64,000 nucleotides of DNA from the NCBI GenBank assembly GCA_038373865.1, contig JAXGGA010002943.1, positions 1-64,000 of the forward strand, written 5' to 3'. The first letter of the stretch is position 1; each line of letters begins with the position of its first letter. The translations under genes and the position numbers were made by a program. Shown here in pieces: positions 25,387 to 36,462 of the stretch. The notes beneath the pieces are model-generated. The model worked only from the letters and a program-made list of their open reading frames with translations. It was not told the DNA's origin and did not search any database. Origin of the DNA: Uloborus plumipes (lineage: Eukaryota; Arthropoda; Arachnida; Araneae; Uloboridae).

Positions 25387-25793
25387 CTGCAAAAAAATGA
25401 ATGTTGTTTTTACAGTGTAATACAGCTAATTTTATAGTAAGAAACTGTAAAAATTTCTAATTGTATAGTAATATATACTGTAAAATACCTAATTTTACAG
25501 TACTAAACTGAAAAATCACTAATTTTACAGTACTAAACTGTAAAATTACTAATTTTGCAGCTTATTATCGTGCATTTTTCAGTTTTAAACTGAAACCTCG
25601 GCTGCCAGTGATATACTGTTGCTTTTCCAGCATAATACTGCTAAACTTCAAGGCAATAAACTGAAATTTCTAACCTAACAGTAATAAACTAAAATTGCTA
25701 GTTTTACATTTTTTCTGTACATTTTACAGTTTTAAATTGGAACCTCGGCTGCCAGTAGTATATTGTAAAAACAACTGTTCATTTTTTTCAGTG
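25387..25793 (+). mobile_element. CACTG-MITE copy 2
   Basis: Same two-half structure as copy 1. The left end is slightly eroded (CTGCAAAAAAATGAATG) and the right end is TTTTTTTCAGTG. Plus orientation. Confidence 0.85.
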
Positions 25794-27764
25794 TGTGAGC
25801 TTTCTGAAATCGTCAATTCCTCTTCTTCTCCTTAATATTATTATTAATGCTGAGTGTTTCATGTATTGAGGCATAATTTTAAACATTCAATTTATTAGAT
25901 TTTATTTATTTTATTTATTTGTGTGTTACTCAGTATGAGTAAAAATTTAAACCAGATAGACTGAAACTTACACTGAATCGTAACGTTCAGAAGCACGAAA
26001 TAATCAACTCTACAGCAGAAGAGAAACAAAAATGTTTTAAAATCCAGCTAAAATCCTTGATAAAATCATCTTTGAATTGACGGAAAAAAATGCGCCCCTT
26101 TTTAAAACTTATTTTCGATATGCCCTAACATATTGTTTTTAAAGTGAAAACTTACTTTATTTTCTGAAAGTATGCAGAACGTATATATTTTATGTGTCAT
26201 ATCCATTTTGCAGCAAATAGGGTAGGTAAGTTCAAAGCGAATGTGTTAACTTTGTTAATTTGAAAAAAATTTATGTTTACGTTTCATGATATTGTTAGCA
26301 TTCATAAATTCTATGTAATGGTATTCGCTGTTTATATTCAAAAGAACAAATTCAAGTAAATACATCTTTAAATATAAAAACAAATAAATTACTTAACCTT
26401 TCCTGTTATTCCATTGGTGTGTATCAGTCACTTGTCAAAAAAACCCTACTTGGCTTTATCTGTGTGCAATAACTTTTTTAGCCAAATACAAAATTTTAAC
26501 TCAAACAGAAATTAAGCAATTTTTTAGTCAGAAATTAAGCAGAAAACAGCAATTTTATTCACTTAGCTGCTTAATGAAAAAAAAAGAGAGAATTTGAGAG
26601 TTGGTTTTTGTTCAGTTTTTCCCCAAGTAAGGTCTTATAAAGTAAGGCATAAGGCAATATGTTCTTTTGAAAAAAATAAAATTAAAGCATGAAATATGGA
26701 ATGATGTATAAACTTCTTATAGTAAGGAAAGAGAGAATGTAGAGACAATATTAACTAAAAACCTTTTTTAAAATTAATTTAAACTAAACTACTCTTATAA
26801 ATTAATTGACGGGCTCGGGAGATGAAGGAGACATGTGACGAAACAAAAATTTTAAGTTGAAGTTTTATTGTTGCAGTTGTTGGACCTTTCTTGTTTTCTG
26901 GTTTTGTATTTAGTGTGCGTATGAAGTTAAATAATGACATCTACTTTTTGATGTAGCAAGTTTTATTTTCTTACCAGCATCCATTGCTTACCATTGTCCA
27001 GAGTGTTCATGTGTCAAAATGCAACATTGCCCGTTCATCCTCCAAACCCTTCAATTGTCATGTAATATATATTTCTCTTAGTAGTGAGAGAATTTGCAAA
27101 ATAAGAGTAAAACTAAAATTCTTTTGTAACATCCTATTTAAGCTAATTAATTACTAAACTTAGTTAACGACAAAAATATTAATCCAACTCAACTGTGAAA
27201 ATCGATTCCCACTTTTCTTTTCCCGTTTTTAATTCAGAGGCACGGAAAGTATTAATGAAAATAAATTAAGTATTTATTCAATCTGAATGTTGCGGCACCT
27301 CAGGGCCCGGCAAGTGATAATTAAGTAAATATTTTTGCAGTTAGAAAATTTTTTGTCATGCAAATATTTGAGCTGCATTTGATGGAATTCAATTCTTATT
27401 ATTATTGCAGAACATTTTCCTCTGGAACACATTTAAACTTATTAAAAGCATATATCTCAGTTTTTTTCATTAGTTTAGTTAATTTTAAGCACATTGACTG
27501 TATTTTATGATATTCATATGTTGAATATACTGAAAATTTAAATTATTTATCAGGAATAAAACATGCAGTCAATAGTTTATGCATACATTGTATTTGAAGT
27601 AAATATGTTGCTTTGAGAAAGATGCAAAAAGGGGGATTTGAATTTTTCAAACACTACATCTGAATGTTTGTTAATTAAATACAGAATATCAAACTGTAAA
27701 TCCTAAAATACAAATAGTAAGCAGCTTTCCTTTCTCAGCTATCTTCCACCTTACCCTTTTTTTG
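25794..27764. other. AT-rich DNA with no supported gene
   Basis: About 2 kb with no recognisable repeat end, domain or motif. Confidence 0.55.
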
Positions 27765-27892
27765 CACTGCACAAAATAAACCGTTGTTTTTACAGTATAA
27801 TACTGGCAGCAAAGGTTGCAGGTTAAAACTGTAAAATGCGCAGTAATAAACTGCAAGCATTATACTGTAAAAACATCTATTTTTTACACTGT
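27765..27892 (-). mobile_element. CACTG-MITE copy 3, internally deleted
   Basis: Only 128 bp long, but both ends are present (CACTGCACAAAAT and TTTTTTACACTGTG). The TGGCAGCAAAGG phrase lies near the left end, showing minus orientation relative to copy 1. Confidence 0.8.
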
Positions 27893-28644
27893 GTGTGTAT
27901 AAGTGCTGGTGTATGTTAGAATTTTTACAAGTTTCGTGCATTTTACTCCTCCATTAAACTTTACTTTCAAGCTTTTAACATATAACTAGTGATTGCAATT
28001 CCAGGTCAAAAGCGTAAAACCGGTATTTAAAATTTCTCAAAAAAAAAAAAAAAAAGTTCGCTATACTTGTATTAGCCGCTATCAGAAGTTGGTATTCGGA
28101 CCTTGTCTTACCTTCTTCACATATCTGGCACTGCTCAAAACAAACGTATAAGGAATAAAAATTTAGAGAGGCTTGAGATTAGAAGAAAAATTTCGTAGAG
28201 TATTCATTGATGAGCAAAAAATATTGTTTTACTCGAATAACTTTCGCAGAACGAACATAACTATTTTAGAGATACATAGAAAGACATAAGTCTTTAAACT
28301 TCCTTTGCATTCTTCTTTGAAGGGGGCTAATTGGAGGTGGTGTTAAAGGGGCTGTATTGGAGCTTAGCCCTCTAAAGCTCCCCCACCCCCAATTCCGCTC
28401 ATGGGGTATAACGTTTCGGAAAACATTTATAAGGCCACTTTTTTCAAATGCTTTCGATTAAAAACCATTTAAGGCTCTAAACGCATAGAAACTAAGCACT
28501 ATTTAAAGTTACAAAAAGGTCAACATTTTGAAACTAATTTTAAGTCAATTTTCTACAAGGAACATTATTTTTCTCTGCTATATCACCACTGCAATTAAAA
28601 AAAACTTTTTTAATGTGTTTTTTCGATTTGTCTTATAAAACACT
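27893..28644. other. AT-rich DNA with no supported gene
   Basis: No domain recognised. A poly-A run lies at about 28039-28055. Confidence 0.5.
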
Positions 28645-29035
28645 GACATTAGTTTGGTTGGCAAAGAAAAGCACTGTTCTTTGCAAAGAGATTCAAAATC
28701 TTGTTTGTCTTTTTTCCAGACCCAAACTTAGTAAAGTATTTACATTAGTTAGGTTGGCAAAGAGAAACATTGCTCTTTGCAAGGAGATTCAAAATCTTGT
28801 TTGTCTTTCTTCCAGACCCAAGCTTTGCAAAGCAATGACATTAGTTTGGTCGGCAAAGAAGAACCTGGTTCTGTGCAAAGAGCTGCAAAATCTTGCTTGT
28901 TTTTCTTCATGCCCTAAACTTTACAAAATATTGACATTTGTTTGGTTGACAAAAGATAACATTGTTCTTTGTAAAGAGCTGCAATATCTTGCTTGTTTTT
29001 CTTCCAGCCCCAAACTTAACAAATCATTGACATTA
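28645..29035 (+). repeat. 96-bp satellite, left block of about four units
   Basis: Units begin near 28645, 28742, 28838 and 28934 with ACATTAGTTTGGTTGGCAAA. Because 96 is a multiple of three, one frame stays open and reads as a 32-residue repeat (for example LCKEIQNLVCLFSRPKL). I take this as a by-product of the repeat length rather than a gene. Each unit contains TTTTTCTTCCAG or a close variant, which looks like a 3' splice site. Confidence 0.85.
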
Positions 29036-29160
29036 CCCAAGTAGCATCAACTCATCGGATTTTCCTCGGCCGATCATCGAACTCCTCATAAACTGATCCG
29101 TAACGCACGATGACATCGTTCCGATCAGTATCCGAGCGCGGTTTTCGATGAGCTACTTTT

Positions 29161-29400
29161 CATCGGAAAGTGATATCATTCCGATCAACTTTCCCGATGA
29201 AAATAAGCCGAGCTATATTCCATTGGAAAACAATATCCTTCCAATCAAATTTCCCGATGAAAATTAGCCGAGCTATATTCCATCAGAAAACGATATCCTT
29301 CCGATCAAATTTCCCGATGAAAATATGCCGAGCTGTAATCTATTGGGAAACAATATCGGTTCGATCAAATTTCCCGATGAAAATATGCCAAGCTACAGAA
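29161..29400 (+). repeat. 60-bp tandem repeat, four units
   Basis: Four consecutive 60-bp units carry TTTCCCGATGAAAAT and a CCGAGCTATATTC-like end. The parallel open frame with 20-residue repeats is a by-product of the 60-bp period. Confidence 0.9.
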
Positions 29401-29560
29401 AATTGGAAGGTACGGGGGTCTCTGATGTGCTAAATACTAAATGCTAAATGCCAAGCTACAGATTTCATCGGAAGAGGTCGTAATGATCAAATTTTCTGAT
29501 GAAAAGTTTCCCAATCTCAAATTTTTATTAAATATGCAGTGTTGGTCTCATTAATCGTAG

Positions 29561-29640
29561 ACTTGGTGGCGTGGTGGTAGAGCGTTGGCTTTCCACGCCG
29601 ATAACCCGAGTTCGATTCTAGAGTTGGCCAGTTGCACCTG
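29561..29640 (+). repeat. tRNA-like segment inside the 994-bp element
   Basis: The A-box-like GTGGTAGAGCG and the B-box-like GAGTTCGATTC have normal spacing. Between them TTGGC and GCCGA can pair around the loop TTTCCAC, like a tRNA-Gly(TCC) anticodon arm. The T stem and acceptor stem pair poorly. It is probably a SINE head or tRNA relic carried by the element. Confidence 0.55.
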
Positions 29641-29865
29641 GTTGGGGGATCGCACTACGTCTGCAAAAGGTTGTGCCTCAACTGCAGCCCCATTAGAAAG
29701 AAAAAGAAAATGATCCAAAATTCATCGCCACGGAACTAAACTGCTCGTATATTGCTCCAACTCTCATCGTATTTCGAGCAAACTTTCATCGAATTTTGCT
29801 GCTCGGATTCTGTTTGGCCGATGAGACATATTGGAGCAATTCCCGATGAGAACTCATCGGAATCC

Positions 29866-30010
29866 GATCATCGGCCGATGATAATTTTATCGGGTTTCGA
29901 TGAACGGTCGATCATCGGCCGATGATAATTTTATCGGGTTTCGATGAACGGTCGATCATCGGCCGATGATAATTTTATCGGGTTTCGATGAACGGTCGAT
30001 CATCGGCCGA
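29866..30010 (+). repeat. 44-bp tandem repeat, three perfect units
   Basis: Units start at 29866, 29910 and 29954 with GATCATCGGCCGATGATAAT, and a fourth begins at 29998. Each holds the 12-bp palindrome CATCGGCCGATG. It sits next to the right end of the element, where subterminal protein-binding arrays are often found. Confidence 0.9.
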
Positions 30011-30030
30011 TGAGATTGTGCTGCTTGGGT

Positions 30031-30225
30031 AGTTTGGTTGGCAAAGAAAAACATTGTTCTTTGTAAAGAGCTGCAATATCTTGCTTGTTTTTCTTCCAGC
30101 CACAAACTTAATAAATCATTGACATTTGTTTGGTTGGTAAAGAAGAACGTTGTTCTTTGCAAAGAGCTGAAAAATCCTGCTTATTTTTCTTCCAGTCCCA
30201 AATTTTACAAATATTATATACTCTG
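30031..30225 (+). repeat. 96-bp satellite, right block of about two units
   Basis: Continuation of the satellite after the 994-bp insertion. It starts in mid-phrase (AGTTTGGTTGGCAAAG) and retains the TTTTTCTTCCAG string in both units. Confidence 0.85.
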
Positions 30226-31101
30226 CTAATAAAATGAGAAAATATTAAAATATTCTTGTAATTTTCTTGTGAAATGCTAACATTTTTAATGTTTGCTCTC
30301 TGAAAAAAAAAAAAAAAACGCCCACAAATCCATTTCGTTTTTGTTTTCTTTAAAAAAAAACATTTACCAATTACTGTTTTTCGAGCCTTTCTTAAATAAT
30401 GTTAAATAAAAAACTGAGAGAAATTCAAACCCTACTCTAAAGACAATGAAAAGCACAGCGATTACTCAACCGCAAACGGTAGGAAAAAAATCGGATTTCA
30501 AACTGATCTTTAAACTTCTTTCTGGTGTGCAGAACATAAAGACGATATAAAATAAAATTCAAAACGAAAGGCCTATCGTTAGTTACGCGAACTTCCATTA
30601 ATCAAAGTGTGATAAATGGATTATTTTATTCCTTAGAATACAATCTCTCTCTCTTCTTTCTATAAATAGTGAAAAATTCTGCTCTGTTTTCTTTAAGGCT
30701 CTTAGTAAATAACACCTTCTGAAGACAAAGTTCAAGAACGATTAATGATCTAAAAAAATTGCTTTTTGCGTTTTTGTTTATTTTCTATGCTGTTGTTTAT
30801 ATGCATTTGAGTTTATTTTGTTTTAGGTTTATTTTTAGAATTTAAAAACACTATTTTTTTAAGAATGAATGCTAGCTTTAAAACTTTTTGTAACTACTTT
30901 TTTTGCAAACGTGAAACTTCTAAGTTTTTGAAAATAATTGAGCAATAGAAAAACTAAAGTGATTAATTAAATTTCAGAGCTTAAATTTCAGCAGCAAAGA
31001 CAAATAAAGAAAGTCCTCAAACTCTTGTATATAAGTGATCAAAAATTTTATTCACACGTAAGTTTCTCATGTGGAAATAGGTATAAGTGTTCGTACCCTT
31101 A
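30226..31101. other. AT-rich DNA with no supported gene
   Basis: No repeat end or protein domain recognised. There are A-runs at 30303-30320 and 30350-30362. Confidence 0.5.
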
Positions 31102-31855
31102 CTTATACAAGATGATTAAATTCAAGTTGCTGCTCTGCGTATGGCTTTGGTAGAAATCGCTAACAGCTATTAAAAGAGCATTCTTCCATCGAGCCATGGG
31201 TAACTATTAAGAGCTACCCTCTGTAAAAAATGAATGCTGTTTTTACAGTATAGTACAGCTAATTTCATAATAATAAACTGTAAAAATTGCCAATTTTACA
31301 GTAATACACAGTAAAATTTCTAATTTTGCAGTACTAAACTGTGAAATAGCTACTTTTATGGGAATAAACTGTAAAATCGCTAATTTTACAGTTTATTACC
31401 GTGCATTTTGCAGTTTTAAACTGGAACCTCGGCTGCCAGTATTTTACTATTGCTTTTACAGTAAAATGCAGCTAAGTTTTACTGCAATAAACTGTAAAAT
31501 TGCTAACTTTACGGTAAGAAATTGTAAAATTGCTAGTTTTACAGTTTACTACTGCGCATATTACAGTTTAAAAAAAAATGGAAACACGGCTGCTAGTATT
31601 ATACTGTAAAAACAACTGTTCAATTTTTGCAATGCATATCTTTTATTATTAATGCTAAAATTGAAGCTGTTCTTTTAATTTATTCGTTGATAATAGGACA
31701 CTTTATACAAGATGATTAAATTCAAGTTGTTACTGTGCATATGGCTTTGGTAGAAATCGCTAAAAGCGATTAAAAGAGCATTCTTCCATCGAGCCATGGG
31801 TAACTATTAAAAGCTATATCTTTTGTTATTAATGATAAAATTGAAGCTGTTCTTC
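31102..31855 (+). repeat. Tandem duplication of about 175 bp, one copy filled by a MITE
   Basis: TTATACAAGATGATTAAATT begins copies at about 31101 and 31693. Both copies continue through CATTCTTCCATCGAGCCATG to GAGCTA or AAGCTA. In copy 1 a MITE interrupts at that TA. Copy 2 shows the empty site (AAGCTATATCTTTTG). This fixes the target duplication of the MITE as TA. Confidence 0.85.
31217..31636 (+). mobile_element. CACTG-MITE copy 4
   Basis: Drifted left end (CCCTCTGTAAAAAATGAATG) and right end (CAATTTTTGCAATGCA). It has the two-half internal structure and is flanked by TA at 31215-31216 and 31637-31638. Confidence 0.85.
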
Positions 31856-32134
31856 AATGCCTGTTTTTAATTTATTCATTGATAAATGGATAACGAAAAC
31901 AGGCCCAGAGGAGAATATCACTGTGGTGTCGTGGATATTAAGTTTTCAAATGCTCTTGCCAAGTCTGGATCTAATATTCCTCAACCAGATTCTTCTATTA
32001 GCTATTATGCATTCAAAAGAGTCCTCGTGGTTTAATTAAAAATCGTGCTGGCGTAATATCATTTCCAACTTAGTAAAGGAGAAAAACTGGGGCCCCATGT
32101 TGGTATGTCTCATTTCATGGGATTTGCACAGTCT
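31856..32134. other. Unassigned DNA between MITE copies
   Basis: A 60-codon frame at 31857-32039 shows no recognisable domain. Confidence 0.4.
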
Positions 32135-32549
32135 CAATGTAAAAAAGGAATGTTGTTTTTACAGTATAATACAGCTAATTTTACAGTAATAAACTGTAAA
32201 AATTGCTTTTGCAGTAATAAACTGTGAAATTGCCAAGTTTACAGTACTAAACTGTAATATTGCTAATTTTACAGTAATAAACTGTAAAATTGTTAATTTT
32301 AAAGGTTAGTATTATGCGTTTTACAACAGCAGAGGCTCCAGTTTAAAACTGTCAGTTGTATTTTACTGTTGTTTTTGTAGTATAATACAGCTAAATTTTA
32401 CGGCAATTAACCGTGAAATTGCTTACTTTACAGTACGAAACTGTAAAATTGTTACTTTTACAGTTTGTTACTGTGCATTTTACAGTTTTAAATTGGAACC
32501 TCGACTGCCAGAATTATACTGTAAAAACAATAGTTCATTTTTTGCAGTG
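32135..32549 (+). mobile_element. CACTG-MITE copy 5
   Basis: Full-length plus-orientation copy, starting CAATGTAAAAAAGGAATG and ending CATTTTTTGCAGTG, with two halves. The ends have drifted, so TA on both sides is no longer clear. Confidence 0.85.
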
Positions 32550-32750
32550 CTGTTTATGTTGCAAAACTTAGAATAAAAACTTAATGAGACTGTTTTAGGA
32601 AACAACAATCTGGAGTGGGAGTGGAAGCTTCAACTTTCTCTCAATGCTTAACTGTCTCCGACATGAGTAATGAATACTTGAGTTTGTCGAAAAAAAGGCC
32701 CTGAATAAATTACGAGTCTTTCAAAATACTGAAATAAATGTTATGCAGTA

Positions 32751-33119
32751 CACTGCAAAAAATGAACTGTTGATTTTACAGTATAATACTTGAAGTAGAG
32801 GCTTTAATTTAAAACTAAAATGCACAGTAATAAACTGTAAAACTAACAATTTTACCGTTCCTTACTGTTAGCTGTATTATACTTTAAACATAACAGTATA
32901 ATACTGGCAGCAGAGGTTCCAGTTTGAAACTGTAAGATGCACTGTAATAAACTGTTAAATTAGCAATTTTGCAGTTTATTACTAGAAAATTAGCAATTTT
33001 ACAGTTTAGTACAGTAGAAGTAGTTTTTTTTTAATACTGTAAAGCTAACAATTTTTAGAGCATTTTACTATAAAATTTGCTGTATTATACTGTAAAAACA
33101 ACATTCATTTTTTACAGTG
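32751..33119 (-). mobile_element. CACTG-MITE copy 6
   Basis: Minus-orientation copy. It starts CACTGCAAAAAATGAACTG, has an inverted TGGCAGCAGAGGTTCCAG phrase inside, and ends CATTTTTTACAGTG. TA is present on both sides (32749-32750 and 33120-33121). Confidence 0.85.
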
Positions 33120-33334
33120 TATATTCTTCTGAGTTCTGTTATTTGAGATAATTTTTACTTGAAGTTCTACCGTAGGTTACTTTTACCACAACGTTATTCG
33201 CCATCATATTTGCCAGAGGTAAACAATGAGCTTTTTTAAAATTTCACTGTAAAATGGGTTAATTTTCGAACTCTAATTATCCATGTAATGTAGCTACTGT
33301 CTTATCTTCTGAAATAAAACCTTTCGTGTATTTG

Positions 33335-33605
33335 TATGCATAAGGTCTTCTTTGATCTTACTAAAATTAGGGCGATAGGTAAAATAACAATAAGGGGAAG
33401 AATGACAAGACGCATTTTGAGCCGTATCAAACAACGCAGAACTATGTTAATTTCAAACACATAGTTCAGTTGAATATGTCAAAAGGACAGCAAAAATGCA
33501 GTTTTAAATTGAAAACTTCGGAAAGTTCCCACTCACAACCCATCATCCCTATTTTAAGTGGAATGGTTCGCGAGTGCTAGGCGCGGCTTTCACGGACGGA
33601 CAGTA
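33335..33605 (+). repeat. Dispersed repeat R3, copy 2
   Basis: Shares GTATCAAACAACGCAGAAC, GGAAAGTTCCCACTCACAAC and CACGGACGGACAGTAGTA with the copies at 22600 and 42655, in the same orientation. Confidence 0.75.
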
Positions 33606-35405
33606 GTAAAGATTCTCCAGATAAATTGTTGACTGCTGACTGCTGCTTTTGAAGCAAATTTTGGTTCCCCGATTCCTGTCAACATGAAGTGCTCCGTAAT
33701 TCTTCCTATTGCGAATTCTACTGAAGTTTATGCAAAGTGCTTAAAAAAGTTCATTTTTTGTCTGACTAGTGTTACAAACACTGAAACTTTCACTTTTTAA
33801 TATGCTGAACTCTAGAATATATTTTCTTTATTCTCATAACTGATGATGCTTTTTGCTTTCAGAAATCTGATAGTTTTATTAAATAAGCTATTAATTCTCA
33901 AAATTGTAAGACGGTTATCTTTCGACAGGAAACGTTTATTCACTAACGTTAATCATAAATGAAACATCAATAGGCAAAGGAACAGATTACCTCCATAGTG
34001 TGAGCTTTTATAAGATTCCCTCGATTAAAGTAAAGCGGTGAGGAAAACCGATTTGATGCGCCAAAATATAAAAATTCTCTTCTTTCTATCGGAACATAAA
34101 TGAATTTGTCAAAGGTCAAACGTTTTATTATCAGAACCATACTTAAACAGGATATTGTTGCATTTTTTTCTGCACCATACTGTAAACATTTCTCCTCTTT
34201 CAATCCAAACAAAACTTAGGTCGTCCAAGATCAAACGTCTTATTATCACAGTCATACAATATTGAATGTATTTTTTAGGGTATGATACGCATCGTTATTT
34301 ACAATATAAAAATTAGTATAGCAGAACGTACAGAAATATGTTTATGTTGTGCAGTTTAGAAATTTATTTCCAGTAACTGGTTATGGGCTAAAATCAAGAC
34401 ACTGCATTTACTCTAGTATACATCTGCACAATGCCGTCCTTCCATTCAACCCTAGAATGCTTTGAATTTGCATTTATTTTGTAAAACTACAGTTATAGAC
34501 AGTTGCCCTGATCATGGAGTTCTACAACTATAAGTACAAGTATAAAGTTGGAAAACTCTAAAATATATGCTGTTGGTTGGTTAAAATTATGGTTGAAAAA
34601 ATGTTGGTTAAAATTATTTCAGCTTGTGTTTTTGTTTTATGATAATCTGAAATTATTTGGATATATGTCTAAGTTTCCCCATACTGAAAGTCTGCATATT
34701 AATTAAAACTCTTATTTAACGGTTTTGTTTTCTTGACAGTGTATTTCTTTCTAGTAGTTGTAGTTGGCCATATCATAAGATACTTTCTTAAAAAGGAGAT
34801 GCGAACAATTTGAACTCAATGAAATAAACTTCATAATTCAATAAAATTAACCTGCAATCAGATGAAATTTAAAAACAAGCAGAAATGCAGGACGTGATAT
34901 CACTCAGTATTAATTTCGTACATGAAAAAGTACAGTAAGTTGTGCTAACAAAAGGATAAAGCTTTATAATAAACATAAAAATGTCTTTAAATTATTTGTA
35001 CTAAATCATGATGTTTCTCAGCAAGCTTTTTTCTTTATATACCTCAGCATGCTTTTTTCTTTTCCCCTTATATATGTCCCCAGAGCTGAAATAAGAGAAT
35101 GTTACTCACATTTCTGCACAACAATTCAATCCCAGGAGAAAACATTTTTTTACCCTGAAAAATCCTGTCTTACACACGTTTTTTCATGCTGTGCGAGAAA
35201 GAGTCCAAATGTGAAAACATGGTTTTGTCCCTCCGAGAAATAACTTGTTTTGACTTCTTTAAGAAACATAATCTTCTCAGCAGGAGGAGACGACGGAAGG
35301 AGAGCTTTTATTACTGTTATAACGTTTCATCGAAAAACATTGCGAGAAAAAATAATAAATATGAACTACCTGCTTATATATGTTTGTATATATGTGTAGT
35401 ATATA
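33606..35405. other. AT-rich DNA with no supported gene
   Basis: Short open frames (for example minus strand 33967-34212) have no domain. No repeat end was found until the palindrome at 35406. Confidence 0.5.
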
Positions 35406-36055
35406 CAGGGTGTCCACTCCAATCGTGGACCAATAGCTAATTTCTAAACCGTTAGAGATAAGCATATAGTTTATTTAGGAAAAAATCTCTAAATTACGAA
35501 TGGAATTTTGAGTCTATTCAATGTTTTTCAAAAAATCAAATTTTGAAAGAGTTACGAAATTTAAATTTTTATACAGCCCCCCAGTCCTATCAATCATATT
35601 TAGTAAAACATTCTTGACACTGTAACGTTTAAAACTAAAAAAAAATCACTCTTCTACCACAAAAATTGACCGAGTTATGACGTTTTGAAAAATCAAGATT
35701 TTGCATTGTTTCATGACGTCATCGAGAGATCGCTTAAGGGACCGTATGCGAAATCCTTCAAAATCATGATTTTTCAAAACGTCATAACTCGGTCAATTTT
35801 TGTCGTAGAAGAGGGATTTTTTTTTAGTTTTAAACGTTAAGTGTCAAGAATGTTTTACTAAATATGATTGATAGGACTGGGGGGCTGTATAAAAATTTAA
35901 ATTTCGTAACTCTTTCAAAATTTGATTTTTTGAAAAACATTGAATAGACTCAAAATTCCATTCGTAATTTAGAGATTTTTTCCTAAATAAACTATATGCT
36001 TATCTCTAACGGTTTAGAAATTAGCTATTGGTCCACGATTGGAGTGGACACCCTG
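35406..36055. mobile_element. 650-bp near-perfect palindromic element, TA duplication
   Basis: Ends CAGGGTGTCCACTCC and GGAGTGGACACCCTG are flanked by TA. The two arms of about 300 bp match almost base for base around a spacer of about 55 bp near 35705-35760. This is a foldback MITE with mariner-like ends. Its first bases (CAGGGTGT) resemble those of the element at 1690 but the rest does not. It has no coding content. Confidence 0.9.
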
Positions 36056-36462
36056 TATATCAGGCACTTGCCGTGAAGGAATACACAGGGTAGGCAGATG
36101 ATATGATGTGTGGAATAATACATATGTTGAAAAACGCATATACTATTAACCGTATTCAAACAGTATGAATATGAATGATATTTACGTAGTCCGAGATTTG
36201 CGTAGTAGATAAAGGATCTGCCTAATCTTAGTCTCCAGAAAAGTTAAATGCAAGTAAAATATATTTTTCTAACATTTTATTTGCAGTCCATGTGCTTCGG
36301 AGTTGCAAGGAATATCTTTTTCAATACAACGAAGTTTGAGTTTTAGGATTAAGTCTAGTGAAAAGTCAAGGTAAAATCCAGAAATATAATGAATGACATA
36401 TTTACACACAACGTTAGAAAATATTTTTTATAATTTCGTGTGTGTGAGTGTGTGAACTTTTT
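36056..36462. other. Unassigned DNA with a short dispersed repeat
   Basis: At 36290-36350 the string GCAAGGAATATCTTTTTCAA matches the layout of ACAAGGAACACCTTTTTCAA near 51762. The two are probably fragments of one dispersed family. Confidence 0.45.

Larger units (their letters stand above)
29036..30029. mobile_element. 994-bp element with CCCAAGTAGCA ends, TA target duplication
   Basis: Ends CCCAAGTAGCA and TGCTGCTTGGG are inverted. TA lies on both sides (29034-29035 and 30030-30031). The insertion splits a 96-bp satellite unit exactly, so the empty site can be read as ACATTAGTTTGG. Inside are a 60-bp tandem repeat, a tRNA-like segment and a 44-bp tandem repeat rich in CATCGGCCGATG. No transposase frame is present. 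It is probably a non-autonomous DNA transposon. Confidence 0.85.

Noticed and set aside
28613..29044. 143-codon frame with a 32-residue repeat
   Set aside because: The 96-bp period of the satellite keeps the frame open automatically. No start context and no known protein.
29170..29433. 87-codon frame with a 20-residue repeat
   Set aside because: By-product of the 60-bp tandem repeat inside the 994-bp element.
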